From the NCBI RefSeq assembly GCF_031753505.1, contig NC_089691.1:20594085-20658084 (forward strand): 64,000 nt of DNA, given 5' to 3'. Both the position numbers and the translations under genes were made by a program. Every line of letters starts with the position of its first letter. The stretch's first letter is position 1. Below, piece by piece: positions 34,865 to 46,434 of the stretch. The notes below the pieces were generated by a model, which was given only the letters and a program-made list of their open reading frames with translations, searched no databases and was not told the DNA's origin. The stretch is from Anomalospiza imberbis. Lineage: Eukaryota; Chordata; Aves; Passeriformes; Viduidae.

Positions 34865-35075
34865 ACCATATATTTTGCACACCACGGCGATCTGGCAGGA
34901 GAGGAATAACTATCATTTCAGGAGAGACCCGAGTGCCATCTGTTTTTCCTGGCACCAGCGTTCCTTGGGAAGTTACAAAAGGTGGAGGACCAAGTATTTT
35001 CTCCTGCACTTTTCTCTGAATCGTTGTCAAAGAAAAAATGATAAGTTTTGAAACACTCTGCCGCCTCCTTTCCCT
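34865..35075 (-). other. Exon-like candidate (211 bp), unknown gene
   Basis: On the minus strand the acceptor ctctgtgtgtgtcacctcag precedes the interval and a perfect donor core (ggt|gtaagt) follows it. One frame is open for 70 codons plus one base. Its peptide has an ordinary globular composition, with readable pieces ILGPPPFVTSQGTLVPGKTD and RVSPEMIVIPLLPDRRG. I do not recognise the protein. Upstream on the same strand, 35130-35345 is also open and ends in a donor-like aaatac|gtaaga. Its uninterrupted frame is out of phase with this candidate, and a second, in-phase frame opens only downstream of a 7-base C run at 35255-35261. It could be a genuine exon, a decayed gene piece or chance. Confidence 0.28.
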
Positions 35076-35406
35076 CTGAGGTGACACACACAGAGGTTAC
35101 ACCTACTTTTCCACAACATGATCTTACGTATTTTTTTCCTGTTGTCTGACAAAATCCATATGTTCCTGGCTCAGACCATCTGTCACTCTCAATTCTTTTG
35201 CACAAAAGTTTTTGATGTATTTCTCCCCTGGTTGATTTCTTTCTATAATTGCACGGGGGGGCATTTGACAGAAGGAATTTTCATCTCTCTCATTTTCACC
35301 CCAGAGCAATGTACAGGCACAGGTGTCCTCTGTGACCAAAGGTTCCAGGAATAAAGAGCTTTCAGCTCCCAAGCTGAGCAGAGTTGGGTTTTTCTAAGTT
35401 GGTTGG
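35076..35406. other. Sequence upstream of the minus-strand exon-like candidate
   Basis: Contains an 82-codon minus-strand frame (35124-35372) with cag|agg acceptor-like and tac|gtaaga donor-like borders. No domain is recognised. Confidence 0.3.
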
Positions 35407-35482
35407 TTTTTTTTTTGTTTGTTTTTTTTTTTTTTTTTTTTTTTTGTTTTTGTTTTTTTTTTTTTTGGTTAGTTTTTTTTCT
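35407..35482. repeat. T-rich low-complexity tract
   Basis: About 75 bases of T interrupted by isolated G (tttgtttg, ttttgttttt). It encodes spurious Phe-rich and Lys-rich frames. Confidence 0.95.
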
Positions 35483-37700
35483 CTCTCTAAGAAATCAAAA
35501 TACCCCTGGAAAACCAGCACAGCAGAGAAAGAGCTGTTTGCTCTTCCAGGGTTAGGAGTTCCCTTCCAAAACCAAGTCCCAGAGAATTCAGCAACTCCAG
35601 TTGCAAAGACAACCATCAGGGTTTGAAAGCACCACATTCCTTAGTGAACTAATAGTACATATAATTTTAAATTATTTTCTCATTATTGCCTGTAAAAATG
35701 GAAGATCAGAGTGTGCTTCAAACAGGAATTAAATCAGACAGGTTTATTTTGCTTTGTACTATGGCTGTTTGGAAAAAACTTTTCCATATTCTCTGTGTTT
35801 TGCAGTTTTCCTTTGAAGCAGTCACTCACGGAACTGAAAAGAATATAATAATGTTTTTAATTTTCCAAATACTATTTTTTTCATTCAATACCAATAATCA
35901 CATTATTGCTTCTTTAAAAACTGATTGTAATATATTTGTTCTTACTTTTGTTAGCTTCCATCCCTGTGGAAGTAAGAGAAATTCTTGCCTTTGAAAGATG
36001 ATCTCCACAAAAGAATTAATTCTGTCCCTAAATCTTTGGGTTGGACCTTCTAGCTCTGATTTATGGCCATAAAGAGTCTGCAACACAAACACAGCAGCAA
36101 AAAAGAAACAACACGTGACTAATTAAGAACCACTGAAGATGATGTTAGCAACCTGTCAGAATTTACAGTCCATTAATTTCAGTTATACAGTAGAACTACG
36201 TATTGCCACGCTAATACAAATGAAATCCTCATAATTAACATTATTTCAGTACAGGGGAACTTTAATATCTCATACATGCTTCTATGTCTGGTTAGTTCTG
36301 TGTGACATTAACAGTCCAGGGGATAATTTATGATCTCCCCTACCAAAGGAAAGCTGGGAATTGCTGAAAGTAAACTCATGACCTGAATTTGAAACAATCT
36401 GAATTATTTATTGGGAATAATGAAAGCAGGAATGAGGGGAGTTGATTGGTTCTGTACTATCAGGTGAATTGTCTTTAGTTTGTCTCCATGTTCAGAAACT
36501 GAAGCTGGCTCAGTCTCTCTGAATCTGTTTTACTCCTCTTACTCCTAAATTACTCCAATTCCTGTTCATTTCGATGCAGGAGAATGGTGAAACCTCTCAA
36601 TTTTTAAGGGTGTTCTTGTACTGCTATCAGCCACAAAATATCCAAATTTTTTTGTATTTTTAAGAGATGCCTCACCCCTGTGAGAGCTGTTCTGTCCCTC
36701 TCCCCTCCATTACTCCACACCCTCAGCTCTCTCACCCTCTAACACCAATTTCTGTCGTGGACAGACCCTCTCTAAGTTTCCAGTTCTGCTTCATTTTCTT
36801 TTATGTTCATGTCCATTAAAATGAGGAGGGAAAAGGAATTAACAATATCACCTGGGCTTTAGATGGCCCCTTTAGCCTTGCAGCTCTTGTTAGAGTTAAT
36901 GGGATTTTAGTTCCTCTTAGGAGGGTCAAACAACACCATTTACCCGGGCATTTAAATACATTAATTAGCAGAGACAGGTATTTCTTTTGGAAAGGTAAAG
37001 CTTTTGTCCTTTACCATTTGCCACATCTCAACATCTGCAGTGTGGAGGGAAGGTGAGGAGGAGGAAAACTAAGCGTAAAAGAGGTTTTGTTGGGGACTCA
37101 CAATATTGACTGTCCTAAACCAGACAAAATCCACCTGTCCTTTACAAAGGGTAAAGCAGCTTTCAGCTGAAAAGTTTCTAAACTGCATCCATCAAAGATG
37201 TCTGTGGAAAGCAGTGCTTGAGTTTCCGTCCCATTTTCATTCTCTTATCGGGAACAGGGCCCAAGAGATGACATTGATTTTGTTGTAGACAAAATGAGGA
37301 GTTTTGACTTGTTAGTAAACAGCAAATTCTGCTGTTTTGTTTCACTCTGCCCTGACACAAAGAGATAGAGACAATGCCTCCACTTGATGGTTGTCCCAAA
37401 GATGGGAGTGATATCCTTTTTGCTGCATGAGAATAAAGATAATGAGATAAAGAGAAGCCAGTTTGTGTTTCAAACACCACCCAGGACTCACCAGAGGCTC
37501 CAGAAAGGTGACCTGCACTGGGTCTGGGGGACAGAAAGGCCTGAGGTTGATCTTTGGCGAATTGCCAGTTGGTGAGAAAATGGTTTGAAAGGGGAGAATC
37601 ACCATGGTGGGAGACTGAAAGGAAAAGTACAGTGGCAGATTTTGCTCTCAGACAGTTCTGTTATTTCAAATTTCCCAATTTCTGGTGCAACCTGGCAATT
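35483..37700. other. Unique AT-rich sequence
   Basis: No repeat is recognised. TAAT-type motifs are dense at 36110-36330 and 36830-37000 (ccattaatttcag, acattaattagcag), again enhancer-like in composition only. No gene is seen. Confidence 0.4.
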
Positions 37701-37800
37701 ACAGAATCATGGGATCATTTAAATTGGAAAAGCCCCCCGAGATCCTCAAGTCCTGCTGTTCTCCCAGCGCTGCCAAGCCCAACAATGACACAAGTTCTCA
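37701..37800 (-). mobile_element. CR1: CR1 LINE tail fragment
   Basis: Inverted: 'acagaatcatgggatcatttaaattggaaaagccccccgagatcctcaagtcc', 'cagcgctgccaagccc'. This tail form differs from the 'gtttgggttggaaggg' copies and marks another CR1 subfamily. Confidence 0.85.
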
Positions 37801-39258
37801 TCCAGGCTCAGAAAGGCGATGAACACATCGTGCCCCTGGTGACTATGATGTTGCCCAGTGTTAAGATAATGAAAATAAATAAATCAAACTCAGTGCTGCA
37901 GTGCCACCACTGCCATTTGATGACAAAGCTACTGGATAATCAGATCTTCCTAAAACAGGAGAAAGAAGACTAAGCTGAACCACAAACAGATTTTAATGAT
38001 TTTAAACAAACACAAATTACCAGAGAGTCGCATTTTAAGTACCTTGCTCAAACCAGTGGAAAATTAGGATCTTCTGACAGAATTTTCTAACACTTTAAAC
38101 AGAAGGATGGCCAAGAGCATCCCACAGATCCTGTCTGGGCAGAGGTAAGGCCCTGGAATTAATTACTAGAGCCAGGACATTATGTACTGTAACAGTCACA
38201 CCAGTTCTTGCTAAATTCCTAAAGGAGAGTGAGACTTTCTCCTGCTTTCTCCTACTTGGATTTGTTGGTCAGTTTTTGACATGAACCCTTGCCACAGCCT
38301 GAGCTTTTTTCAAAATATCTCTAGGAGCCCCTAGAGCAATAAAATCATGAGTCAGAAGCACCTTCAGAACCCTCTTAAACTCCCTAAAAAGACCTGACTG
38401 TAAGATTGGCTGAAAAACCAGAACAAAAAGAAGACCACATCTTTTAAGACTCTGAATAAAAAGCAGCAACAAAGTGAAACATATCTGGAGGCTGCTAATG
38501 AATACCGAGAAACACTTTACAGACATGGAATGGAAATATGGTCCCCAGTCTGAGCCCCACATCTTGCCTAGCACAGAAACAGAAACAGCAAGCACAGGAC
38601 AGCAGAGCATTAATTTGTTTTTCAGCAGTGAACAGAGAATTCTGTGAATTACAGCTGCTGCCCACCTCATTCTCATTTGACTCGTCCATTAGGAAGGGTG
38701 GAAAGAGGATCTGTTTTTTCCCTTTTAAAGAACAAAATGGAAAACTGCCCTCTCAGTTCTTTAAAGTCATTCTCTTTTATTCAACCATGTTTTTACAGTC
38801 TTTTTATGTTGGGAATAACAATTATTGCTAAACTACACATTTAAAGAAACCCTTAGTCTTCAGACAGACATCTACATCAAAATTCAGAGTGAGTGGTCTT
38901 CTGAACTTCCAGTAAAAGTATTTTCTGTTAAATCAAATTGTGCTGTTGGTCCCTTTGAACTGCCATTTCTGTGTGTTGAACACATGCAGAGGCACTCGGG
39001 ACACATCAGGGGAAATGTCTGAAACTGCCCAAAGATGGTGTCTGATTTTCCCATTATTTTTACTCACTAACATTTCACACGTTGCTCCTGTGTGTTGCAG
39101 GCTGAGGGGTTTAAACACCTTGCAGAGGGTTTTATGGTGTTCTATGAATGCAGCAGTTACTTATTTAAGCTCTTTTAATTCCTCTTTCTATAACTGGGAC
39201 TGTGCAAATGAAAGGAATTGCACTTCAGTATAAATCCCTGAATATGCCTGGGATGCTG
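37801..39258. other. Unique sequence, nothing recognised
   Basis: Contains a 42-bp interval with acceptor (ctaacactttaaacag) and donor (cagag|gtaagg) at 38103-38144, too short to support. Nothing else is recognised. Confidence 0.45.
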
Positions 39259-39278
39259 TTCCTTCCTTCCTTCCTTCC
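39259..39278. repeat. (TTCC)n microsatellite
   Basis: Five perfect TTCC units. Confidence 0.9.
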
Positions 39279-41304
39279 AGGCATTGATGCTGAGATTTCC
39301 CTCTGCTCCCATCAAGCTCCAGCCCAAACTCTAATCAGACCATCCAGCAGATATTAAATGAGATCATTCAGCTTTACAGCTTAGACCTAATTAGACTATT
39401 GGATCCTCAGAACATCCACATCGTGTTCTTTTCCTCTTTCAGAACTCCACAGAGGCTGAAGACCTGCAAGACTCCAAAGCTTTATTCACTTCCTATAAAA
39501 ATTGCATGGAGAAACTGTACACTTGGTGGTTTTGCTCACTGCTGTCCTAAAGAAGAAGATCACTCCTTATGAAGAAAATATATCAGAAATTGTTGTTAAG
39601 GACACCCTGAAATGTCCTCCCAGAGGAAGGAGATAGAAGGACAAGAAGAATTTTGCCATGAGATGACATTTTGGGAACATGGAGAATGATGGAATATAGC
39701 AAAAGCTTAAAAAAAAAAATCAATTTGTATACCGAGAGTCTGTGCTTCAAGTAACATTCCAGTAATAATCATTACATAATGGTTCAACCAGACCAGCAAA
39801 ACATCTACAAGGTTTGAAACTGCAAGCTCAGGAGAAAAAGATTTTAACCTCAAAGCGTTCACGTTTCTCTCTTTCCAAGTCAGCAGGAAGAACAAGAACT
39901 AATTTATGTTTACAATCACTCAGTTTGATTAGAAAGTCATACTTCAACAGCTCTGAAGATGCATTTTCTGAACATCCTCTTTTCCATTCAATTAATTCCA
40001 AATGATATTTGCCCAGAAAATGTAGTGCATGTTTAACAGCAATGGAGATAATGCTAAAGCAAGCAATCCCTGCTTAAAACTCGGGCTCCCTCCTGTCAGC
40101 ATCCTTGCAAGAACATTACACCTTGATTCCCTCATTAATATTGTTCTGCATTAGCCTAATGGAAGGCTGAGGGCTGTGTGAGGCAGCAGAACCCAGCCCA
40201 CAAACAGCATTTTCCATATGGCACATTTCCAGCGACTTTCTCCATTTTTCTCACCATAAAATCCCCGTTTTTCAGGGCTGCAGGTGAGATTTTGCCATGT
40301 CCTTAAATGCTGAGCATCCCTGTCCCCGAGTCTGAATCTTCTGGGGTAGGGACAGGGCTGGGATTTAGGACGCTGCTTCTATTTTTAGTTGCACCAGTGG
40401 CTTTTTCTGTGGGTAAATCACATCAAATGGGACATGACTGACACAAATTGAGGAGTTGCAGCTAATGCTGAGAGAGCAGGTATGGATCTCGGTTTGCATC
40501 TGCTTCCCAGGCTGCTAAAATAGAGCAAATTAAACTTTATTAGCTTCAAAAAATACAGGAAAAACTATGAAGTTCTCTATGAAGTTGCTGAGGCTTTGGC
40601 AATCACAGCAAATACAGGAGTCAGCATTTGACTGTGTCAGATGGGTCACACACTAAAAATATTTATTCTCTGTCTCTCTGACACAGTGTCAAAAATTAAT
40701 GAGGCTGGGAGGGACCTCACCAGGTGATTTTTGGGCCATTTTTCTATGTTTTCCCCTGGAAATTCAGTTGATCATGAGCCAAAATCTTAGGATTGTGCTC
40801 TTGAGAAGTGCTTGGGCTGGGCAGCAGCTTCCAGGAGCACATCCCAGCTCAGCTTTCCCTGCTGGGGAACTCTCAGGGACAGTGCTGGGAGAGGGAGAAG
40901 CTGAAAAAACACTTCAGGAGGAGAACACGGAGAGCAAGAGGTGCCCGAAGCTGCTGAGAATGGTTCTGCCACCTCTCAGGAGTCAGAAGCCAAGCAGACA
41001 GCTCAGTTGGTGGAGTGGCTCTTAACACCTCTTCATTCCAGTGCTTCCCCTCGGAAAGGATTCCTCTACACCCCGTGGAGCTTCGCTGCCTTGCCAACAT
41101 TCCCGGAGTTTAGCTAAAAATAGAGCATTGTAAAAAAAAAAAAACCCGTGATTTTAGTGATTTTTAACCAGAATATTTCCACCTTTTTCCTGTAAAAGGG
41201 CTTTTACTGCCCACGTGTGCAGCTTCCGAGTGTCCTGCAAGGCTGGGGGAAAGAAATCCCGGGAATAATCAACCGGCACAATTGAGCGCTGAACGCCAGC
41301 CCCA
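39279..41304. other. Unique sequence, nothing recognised
   Basis: Nothing recognised. The frames at 40699-41100 on both strands lack domains. Confidence 0.5.
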
Positions 41305-41422
41305 CAAAGTTTGCAAGCCATGAAAATTTATGGTTTCATAATGGAATGTGGGTCTGGTTTAATGGGTAAAATACAGCTCTGCAAGGGAAACAACTGGAAA
41401 TTTTCATGGCTAACAAACTTTG
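41305..41422. repeat. Imperfect inverted repeat (25-bp arms, 68-bp spacer)
   Basis: Left arm 41305-41329 (caaagtttgcaagccatg...) and right arm 41398-41422 (...catggctaacaaactttg) are reverse complements at 23 of 25 positions, the mismatches being two adjacent bases. The transcript of either strand could fold into a hairpin of about 118 nt. There is no transposon signature or target duplication. Confidence 0.85.
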
Positions 41423-42666
41423 CAGATGTGGTGTTTCATGCTCAGCTGGCCCATTTAATTGTTTCTAGGTTCGTGGAGATCCCAGCAGAAGATGGTGAAA
41501 CCAACCAGCTTTGAAAATTAGGTTCTTTGCTTTGAAATTGCAAATATGGCCAGCTGAAGTGGCCCTGTTGCAGGTAGAGTTGTGCTTCAGCTGTGTGAAA
41601 GAGAAATCCGAGAAAAAATTACAATATTTTGCTTTGATATTTTGGTGTGAATAGAAAATATGAATTTGTGAGCTTGAGAAAGAGGGGAAAAGGACACTCA
41701 GACTTGATGTTCAGCCCATTTTATATGATTACAGAATATAAATCACTCTACCTGCTTCATCTTGTTAAGTATTTCTGCCTCTTTAATGTTGGTGAAATCT
41801 CTCCTTTTGATGTAGATCATGGGGTTTTAGCTCTGGATCAACCTCAAACACGAGCCCAATATGCCATAAAATGGGATACATGTGAAAAAAGTGATTGATT
41901 CAACAGCCACCAGAATTAACAGAAACCATTCCATTGGTTTGAATCCTTTTTGGACCAGATCTTATTTTTGGGAGCAGGACCTTTTATCCTCCTACAGTGC
42001 AAACATTTATCAGAGCAATTTTTCATCTCTGTGCTCCAGCAGGGCCTGGTCTGGAGCCTGAACTTTGTCCCTGCTCTGCCAGCAGCACAAGCTGTGCCAA
42101 CACCTTCGGTTTACAGATCCCTGTCAAGCTGTCAAACCAATCAGAAATTCAAAGCACCCCAGACCTTTCAAATGTTGCCAGTGTTCTGTCAGGAAATAAA
42201 TTCAAATACGAGGAAGCTTTCAGAGTCAATGTCATTTCTTACAGTAAAAGGCCATGAGGAATTGTTAATTAGTGTATTCTATTATTTTTCATTTAGTGAA
42301 ATTATAAATCCAGCATCTTTTAAATTATGGATTCAGATTCCAGTCAGACAGGAACACTTTTATCATGGTGAGTTTCCAGACCTTCAGATAACACTTGACA
42401 GCAGGGTTGTTCCTTGTAGATTAAAAGGTTCACAAGCATTCTCCAGTGGGTCTTTAAATTAGAGGAGGGACTACTGCTATGTTACAAAAAAATATATATC
42501 TGAGGGTAAATGGAGTTGAGAGGAAATCAAAGCTCAAGATCAAGGATCCTGCTAAAGCAACTTTGGAACTGGTGTAACCGGAGACTATCCAAAGCTCTCC
42601 AATGGATTCAGAAACTTCTAGAAGTGGCCAAAACCTTTGTTCAGAGCAAAATTCCTTGTCCTCCCT
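41423..42666. other. Unique sequence, nothing recognised
   Basis: A 170-codon plus-strand frame (41950-42462) has no recognisable domain and ordinary AT-rich codons. I do not call it a gene. Confidence 0.45.
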
Positions 42667-42799
42667 CCTTCCTGGAGGGACTGAAAACCGTGTAGGTGTG
42701 GCACTTGGGAATGTGGCTTCCTGGTGGTCTTGGGAGTGCTGGGGTAGCAACTGGACTCAATCTTAGAGGCCTTTTCCAATCCAAACAATTCCATGGTTT
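42667..42799 (+). mobile_element. CR1: CR1 LINE 3'-end fragment
   Basis: Reads 'cttcctggagggactgaaaaccgtgtaggtgtggcacttgggaatgtggc', then 'aactggactcaatcttagaggccttttccaatccaaacaattccatgg'. Old copy of the general CR1 type. Confidence 0.87.
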
Positions 42800-45780
42800 C
42801 CTCTGTCGCTGCCAGAACCTCGGGAATGTCTCTACCTCAATCCTACTCCAGCATTTCCTCCAGCCCAGCAGAGGAGGGTTCAGGCAGAGCTTTCACAAAT
42901 ATTCCATGGCCTCCTGGAATGGCAGCTCCAGAACAGACACCAAAACCTCTCTGGGTTCTTCAAAGCTCACACAGAAACAAAACCACCAGAAAGAGCTTTC
43001 TAACAAAAAAGGACCGAAAAACTTTCTGGAATTTTGACAGAGGAGGGATCCACATTTGGGAGGAATTGGGGTTGGGCCCTCGCAGGACAATTTGAACCCC
43101 TGATGGTGAGATGCTCGTGCCTTATTTTATCAATCTGTGGTTTTCAGGACACCAATTTTTATAAAAATTAGATGAATGCTGAATTCTGGCACCAGTAGAT
43201 AAGGACAGCTTCTAGAACACAATGTTCTAGGTGGACAATGAAGATTTGGATAATCTAAGCAAATTTTATTTAATATATCTTGAGCACAAAACTGAAGTCC
43301 TAGCTTGAATTTTACTTTGAACTACTCTGCTCACATCAGCTTCAACATTTGGACAGATGTTTGTCTGAACAACTGCGAGAAAATAACAAATAGAAAATAA
43401 AACAAATTGCCATAGTAAAGCCAAGGTGAGAGTTTTCCTCTTCCAGCTGCACTCTCCCTGTCTTAAATACTGTAGAGTGATATTTTCTATATTTGCTGCC
43501 ACTCCCAGCTCCAGTGGTAATTCCTTTTCAGGATTTTGATGATATAATATAATCCTGTGGTAGAGAAAATGGTAAATTAACCCCCCCTGGAGCAAAGCAT
43601 GTCAGAAAGTGTTTAACTGTCCCACATGCAACTTGTTTCTCCAGGATGTTGGGCTGGAGTTTGGAGCTGTTTATAACACTGGGACACGAAATTGGATACA
43701 GCTCCTTGGGAGCTTTGCAAAGTCCAGGGATTAAAAACGAGTGCAAGACTCCAGGGATGAAATATTGACAGCACTGAAGTCACTTGGAATCTTGGATCAA
43801 GATTCCACCCATGAATCTTCGGCAGCTTTTGGAATTATCACAAATAAGGGCAGTGCCTGATGTTACAAGAAGTGATTAAGGAAGTCTCAAAATGCGTCAA
43901 TGGAATCCCTTTCCCTGGAAAGTTCTCTACTGCAACAAGAAGTCTTGTATATGCAGGAAAAGTGGCTCCTTCCACTGTTCCAGGCATCACTGCAAGTCCA
44001 AAAAAACAAAGACCCTGTGGAATTCCTGCTCTGCAATCCCTGCTGATGTCATTCCTTTAGGATATGTTGGATGTTGGCACCTCACAGGCTCAGCCACAGA
44101 CACCAAAGACATTCCTGAGGGTTGAATATTTTTTTTTTAATAAAATAAGCAATTTCTCTGTTGTTCTCGTTCCTTCTCCTCACCTCAAGCTCTGAAAGTT
44201 TCAGGAATTAGAAGTTTTGTGTTACTCTTATCACATCAGTGTTGATTCTGGAAAAGTTACCAAGAGCCAACAGTAAAGCCCTGAGGCAGTGGCTCCCACA
44301 GCACCAACCCAAGGTCTCCCAGCACTGTTTTCCTGTAATTTTGTCAGGATTCAGATCTGTCAGTGCCTCCACTACTCAGTCCTGAGAAATAAAAGCAAAT
44401 ACCATTGTAAAAACTCATTTATTCAGTGCTGGGAATGCACAGAAAGACTTTGTTTCCCTGGTTAAAACCTTCTCTTACTTCCCTGGAAAACAATTCCACA
44501 GGGCCACAGTACAGGAAAGGAATTATTCTGCATTAGCATAAGGACAGACATTGCTTTAAAGCCATCAAAACACTCAATTCTCTACAACTGTGTGAGATAA
44601 AATAAAGCCTCCTATTTATTTTTATTCCTTGAATCACAGGCTGGAAGTTTTCTTTCAGTTAAAGAATCCATTACCTCCCCCCTGCCTGTCCCTCCTGCTG
44701 GGCTCTGTTGCTTCTCTCTTACTGGGGGTTTTCTCCAGCATAAAAATAATGGCATTATTTACAAAAATGTAAACTTTTCATGGGAAATGCATTATTTGTA
44801 AAGCAGATTTTGCCTCAGCCAGCAAAGTAGCAGCAGGAAGAGTTCACTTCAGCTAGACATAATCATGTTTTCTTACTTGACAGAAGCATTGTTTGAAAAC
44901 GTTTGGGTTTTTTTGCTTGGGTTGGTGTTTATTTGTTTGCTTGTTTTTTTTTTTTTGCCAAAGATTAGTGGGAGTACTTTTATTTAAATACAAAAGTCAA
45001 TAAGGGGCAGCTCCTACTTTCTGGAAATATTTTTCTTTCCAAGTCTGTACTTCTCAGCTGTATTATTGCAATGAAAGAGTTGGACACAATAATATGAAAA
45101 AAGAAGCAGTAAACACGCAGTGCAGTAATTAGAGAATAAATTCTGTCCAAAATCTTTCCATTAGATTATTCTCTCTTTGTTGCTCATCTTTATCCCATCC
45201 CTTCCTGCAAACACAGGCTGCTCATTTTCCTTTTAGACAGAACTTCAGAAATTTCAAGCTGCTTCATTTTAATAAATGCTTAATAAATAAAGCAGCCCAC
45301 CAGAGCTTCCCCAGGATCTCAGGGTGTGTGACAAAGGAAGGCAGGATAACGACTGAACACAGCTGCCAAGAGCTAAACTGGATTTTGTAATCATTAGATT
45401 ATTCACTTAGCTCCAAAAATACCTATTTCTGAACAGCTTTTCAGGATCCCCAAAGTGTTGCTCAAGAAAAGCTCTGACTACTGCACTAGGAGGGTTTTTA
45501 CCTCCTTTAATAAATTAACTGTTTTCCACAAGAAATATCAAAATCAGACATGTTTGAGCTAAAAGCTAGCAACTGATTTTATCAGCTGTGCCTGAAGCAG
45601 GGAGCTGAACTCAGTGATTTTATTAGTGGGGAATAATGTTTGAATACGATGTGATCAGCTACAGCCTCCCTGAGTTATTCCAGAATCAAACACATCCCAA
45701 GAAACAATGCCCTGAAGAGCCTCATGATAAATTAATCCAGTTTCCACCCAAGCTCCTCCATGGACGTTGCCTTTCTGAAT
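42800..45780. other. Unique sequence, nothing recognised
   Basis: Long repeat-poor stretch with small T and A runs (44131-44140, 44947-44957). No exon, RNA gene or repeat family is recognised. Confidence 0.5.
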
Positions 45781-46040
45781 TCTGGGAATTCTGCACACAA
45801 TTCCCAGCCTGGGGGTGGCTCTTGGCGCTGGTGGTGTTGGATGGAGCCTCCCTCCCTCTTCCCAATGGGATGAGGCACAAGGAATCAATCCTGGACTCAT
45901 TTGGAATGTGCCACAGGCACCTCCAGCCAGGCTGGGGAGTGTACCCTAAATAAAAGTGCCCTGTGGGATCCCCAGTTCCCGTTTTGTGGGGGTGCCTTTT
46001 GTGCCTCCTGTGGTCTGCAGACAAAATCCCCAGCTAAACT
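45781..46040 (+). mobile_element. Possible LTR-like segment
   Basis: A polyadenylation-type signal (cctaaataaaagtgcc, about 45945-45960) is followed by a GT-rich run 'gttttgtgggggtgccttttgtgcctcctgtgg', the order seen in an LTR R-U5 region. No TATA box, paired ends or target duplication was found, so this is weak. Confidence 0.2.
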
Positions 46041-46399
46041 CAGGCCACAGAGAGCTGGACTTGATTGGGCTCGAGATTAAAATGGCAAATTGTGCTCCCC
46101 TTCTCATGTTTGCAAATATATTTCAGAGCAGCTGAGTAGAAGGATATGCAGGTGTGGTATAATTTTAATTATTTCCTGTAATTATGGGGAGAGAGCACAA
46201 ATGAAGCTATTCAACATCTTTTGTTTAATGCCTTTGAAGACAAAGATTGTACTTCTGGTCCTTCTCTATTGCTACAGCATCTGTGCTTCCAAGGAGAAAC
46301 CCTTAAAACAACTCATTGTCTAATGTTTTGTTTGTTTTTAATTTGGAGTGATCAAAGTTGTGATTTTTCTGTGTCCTTGCTGCAAAAATATGTGCTTAA
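46041..46399. other. Unique sequence, nothing recognised
   Basis: Nothing recognised. Confidence 0.5.
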
Positions 46400-46434
46400 A
46401 TATGTATATATGTATACAGATACATGTATATATT
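46400..46434. repeat. Imperfect (TATG/TA)n tract
   Basis: 'atatgtatatatgtatacagatacatgtatatat', an imperfect purine-pyrimidine alternating tract. Confidence 0.8.

Noticed and set aside
35362..35637. Lys-rich and Phe-rich frames
   Set aside because: Produced by the T-rich low-complexity tract.
41950..42462. 170-codon plus-strand frame
   Set aside because: No recognisable domain, no codon bias by eye, ordinary AT-rich sequence. A frame this long is expected by chance in 64 kb on six frames.
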